NCBI GenBank assembly: GCA_028456385.1
Contig: JALNQF010000002.1
Coordinates: 372,001-436,000, forward strand
DNA from: Ophiosphaerella korrae
Lineage: Eukaryota > Ascomycota > Dothideomycetes > Pleosporales > Phaeosphaeriaceae
DNA: 64,000 bases
Reading direction: 5' to 3'
The position numbers were made by a program, and so were the translations under genes. Positions 61,483 through 64,000 of this stretch are shown piece after piece (position 1 is the first letter of the stretch; each line of letters starts with the position of its first letter). Below the pieces are notes generated by a model. That model had not been told where the DNA came from and searched no databases. It was given only the letters and a program-made list of their open reading frames with translations.

Positions 61483-63555
61483 AATAGGCTTGCGAAGTAA
61501 TTACAATTTTTCTCGCAGGTTAACGATTACATCAGCGGAAGGATAAGCTCATACCTTTGATCTCGTGAGTTGAGCGATCTAGAAAATGGAAACCGAGCCG
61601 TTGTGGGAACAGGGGTTGGCATGTGACCTCACTTGCCTCTTCCACTTGCCAGCTTGCTTGACTTTGATCACCAGCCTTTCTTCTAGGTCATCGTGCAGGG
61701 GAAAGCCGGTGAGCGAATATCATGTGATAGATGGAAGAGACTCACTAGCCACATGCTCAGACGTTAGAGGATGATGAAGGTCTATGGTAGAAGAATGCAT
61801 ACCTATTTAAACACTCCCGAGCTTATCATTACTATCAGCTCTTCGAATGCAACTCAGAACTTTCGTGAAGATGAAATTAAAAAACATTACAATGATCTAT
61901 TTTGTAGCTAATTCACTTGAAGTCAGTGTATCGAACGATCCGGTTTCACGCAATTATCACTGGAAGTGAATGAATGTATTTAGAAAACAGAAAGTTCAAG
62001 CAGATTGAATGCCGATGGAAGAATAAAGGCCTGCACACTTACCTCGTCGAACCACGTCGTGAGCTCTTGCCTCTCTCGCCTCACCACTTCTGTTACTTCG
62101 CCGCTTCTCCCATCTCGTACTAGAGGTCGTTCCGCCTTGAGTCAAATAGAATGGCCTAAAAACACGGAGAAAACACCCTGTAAAAAGCAAGACCCGGACA
62201 ATATTCAATCCGCCTAGGATTTGATTTCTAGATGGCCATCAGCAAGGCAGGGCTCATCTCTACCCAGTTAAACTGGTGACCATCGTGACAGCGATGGACT
62301 TTATTTCACCCTTCTCTACAATCAATAAAACCAACTTTAATTTTCAGAAGCGGTATGGTTCGACAGTAGAAGCTATGGGCAAGATGATATGGTAGGAGCA
62401 AGGAAGCTGCTTTAGCATTTCCAATGCATTGCCCGAATCGAGCTACATATAAATGCAGCTATGTGACAACAAACAGAAACCTTCTGGTTCAACATCTAGC
62501 CCAATGTAAGCCACTCTTTGCGTTGTAGGTAGAGGAGCCTGACCAGGAGCCTGACCAAGATATGCTTGCCGACGATAAGACAGATACAGCAAATGCTGCG
62601 AGTCGATTTGTATGCAAAATGGCTAGCTATCATAAGGACAACTCTGGTGCAGCCGGGTTTCGGAGGCACTTACGAGACACGACTTTACTCCTCGAGTATG
62701 TCCATATACTAGTAGGTGTAATCTAGCTACGGTTTACGTGCAGCACCAAGTCTTGGTTCTCCATATCAGGCTTGAGAATAAGGACGAATTTGTGCCAGTC
62801 AGGTGTCCTTTGGGTGGGCATAGGGGCGGACGAAAGCTTGGAACGCGCCTGGTATTCATGAATCATTTTAACGATGTCCGTCCTTTTGTTCTGGATAACG
62901 AGATCCAGCGACTGATAAACCACACACAGATCTAACGTCGCTAAGTAGGTATAATATGCTTCATGCGAATATATGCCTACGTATGAAAAGCCGAGAGAAT
63001 GATATGATTTCATATCCCATGTATTTAGGTTTCATTTACACTCCAATATGCAGTTTATAGTATTAGACCCTGTCAATAGTGAAGCAGTGGCTTAACGTAT
63101 TTGGTTGAATTGCGCTTATTTCGTAGGGTACTTGATTTATTATTAGACTTGCAGTAAGGCAGAGACACCCTAGTAACTTATAACTTTACTATTATGTAAA
63201 TTACTATCTATTATAACTATTATACATGAGTATAAAGAAGCGCGATACTACCAAATTTCCACTTGAAGGAGACGCACTTTTCACTAAATTGTTCAGATTA
63301 TTGGAAGACTGAATTCAGCTTTGAGGTATAAGAACTCATCGCAGAAAATGACAATCACGATAACATGCGAAGTCCCTCACAGGGCATATTCAATATGTGC
63401 AATATGCAAGATAGTATGGGAAGAACCAACACACGAGTAGCGAATATCAACAGATTGTGATTGCATGTATTAGTTGATAACCGCTCGCCCACTCATTGGC
63501 CAAGGGCACAAGAGCAGGTCAAAGATGCTCTCGTAACCGCATACATTGTGCGGTA
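61483..63555. other. AT-rich intergenic with a zinc-finger relic
   Basis: No intact gene. It holds the second zinc-finger fragment (62460-62960). Parts of 62.9-63.3 kb are very AT-rich. The open frames seen here are short and uninformative. Confidence 0.5.
62460..62960 (+). pseudogene. Decayed C2H2-like zinc-finger fragment, copy 2
   Basis: It aligns by eye with 6985-7470 over most of its length. Shared landmarks are AACCTTCTGGTTCAACATCTAG, GGAGGCACTTACGAGACACG and CTTGGAACGCGCCTGGTATTC, each split by small differences from copy 1. The protein-like end reads MQHQVLVLHIRLENKDEF then LGTRLVFMNHFNDV. One zinc cysteine and the last histidine seen in copy 1 are lost here. No start codon or full frame. 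Confidence 0.55.
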
Positions 63556-63999
63556 TTAAAATAACGCCTTGGAAGCAACACTCAACAACCATGCTGCATC
63601 CTGCCATCCACCAACATCTTCTTGTGAGCGCTGAGCATCCGCTGTACTAGGTCTGCTCGCGTCATCGGTATCAGCATTTTCTTGGTCTTGGGCTTTTAAT
63701 GCTGAAGCAGCAATAATCGCTTCTCGTTCTAATTTCCTCCGCTTCGCTTCTACCTCTCGGTAGAGCTTCAGTTCTTCCCTTGTCATATTCTCCGGTAGGA
63801 AGGCGGCTTCGTCTTGGCCTTCTTCTTCTTCTTCTTCTTCTTCTTCTTCAGATGCTTCGCCGTCTTCGTCAACGGAGAAGAGCGTCCAACCAATAAGGCT
63901 ATCCATCCAACCACCGAGACCGAAGCCGCGTTCACGTGCTAGGCGGGCGACTTCTTCCTCGTCGCCATCGCTTTCTTCGTCATCCTCAACAAAATCGGG
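63556..63999 (-). CDS. Conserved acidic protein, 3' end only
   Basis: The frame is open to the window edge, so the N-terminus lies beyond it; 147 residues are visible. It begins PDFVEDDEESDGDEEEVARL, continues ARERGFGLGGWMDSLIGWTLFSVDEDG, then a run of ten or more glutamates encoded by a CTT/CTC tract (63821-63850), then ENMTREELKLYREVEAKRRKLER (a basic helical stretch) and a polar C-terminus ending WLLSVASKALF. The GFGLGGWMDSLIGWTLF segment looks conserved in filamentous fungi, but I cannot name the protein. The internal ATG at 63906 is not the start, because conserved-looking sequence precedes it. Confidence 0.7.
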   Translation of the reverse strand, partial: PDFVEDDEESDGDEEEVARLARERGFGLGGWMDSLIGWTLFSVDEDGEASEEEEEEEEEEGQDEAAFLPENMTREELKLYREVEAKRRKLEREAIIAASALKAQDQENADTDDASRPSTADAQRSQEDVGGWQDAAWLLSVASKALF

Positions 64000-64000
64000 C

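Noticed and set aside
62345..62380. GGTTCGA word checked as a possible tRNA B box
   Set aside because: No matching A box or acceptor stem could be folded around it.

Overview
The window looks like nuclear DNA of a filamentous ascomycete (Pezizomycotina), most likely a dothideomycete of the Pleosporales type. Evidence: short GT-AG introns of about 48-130 bases, recognisable fungal orthologues (Swc4, Ecl1-type zinc protein, Ssp1/Sak1-type kinase, Gpi10, Vps29, Hal2, Coq2, Dot5, p24), a heterokaryon-incompatibility (HET) locus, and AT-rich gene-poor blocks holding decayed coding sequence. The taxonomic call below the class level is inference.

Layout. 0-5 kb: 3' part of SWC4, a short-chain dehydrogenase and a p24 cargo receptor. 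5-13 kb: mostly gene-free, with an SNF2 helicase relic, a zinc-finger relic and one small spliced membrane-protein gene (9200-9683). 13.6-15.5 kb: a secreted Ser/Pro-rich surface protein. 17.7-18.9 kb: a SWIM plus RING protein between two MITE copies. 19-22 kb: gene-poor. 23-28.5 kb: nuclear peroxiredoxin Dot5, retromer Vps29, bisphosphate nucleotidase Hal2. 31.8 kb: Ecl1-type gene. 32.3-38 kb: gene-poor. 38-45 kb: COQ2, divergent from a large JmjC/zinc-finger/AT-hook protein, then a helix-hairpin-helix protein. 47.6-55.6 kb: a very large CaMKK-type kinase divergent from GPI10. 57.3-63.6 kb: a secreted choice-of-anchor-B protein, a HET-domain pseudogene and a second zinc-finger relic. 63.6-64 kb: the 3' end of an acidic conserved gene.

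The genes do not form a pathway or a secondary-metabolite cluster; they are ordinary chromosomal genes with separate jobs (chromatin, ER-Golgi traffic, redox, sulfur metabolism, ubiquinone, GPI anchors, kinase signalling). Two things stand out. The first is a MITE family of about 180-280 bp, with about eleven copies. It ends in CTCTCGGTTAACTG-like inverted repeats, and the best copies are flanked by exact 5-bp duplications; several copies sit within 45-100 bp of gene starts. The second is a set of relics whose damage is mostly C-to-T/G-to-A, as expected of repeat-induced point mutation. No tRNA, rRNA or CRISPR was recognised. I did not find a convincing undescribed multi-gene system.
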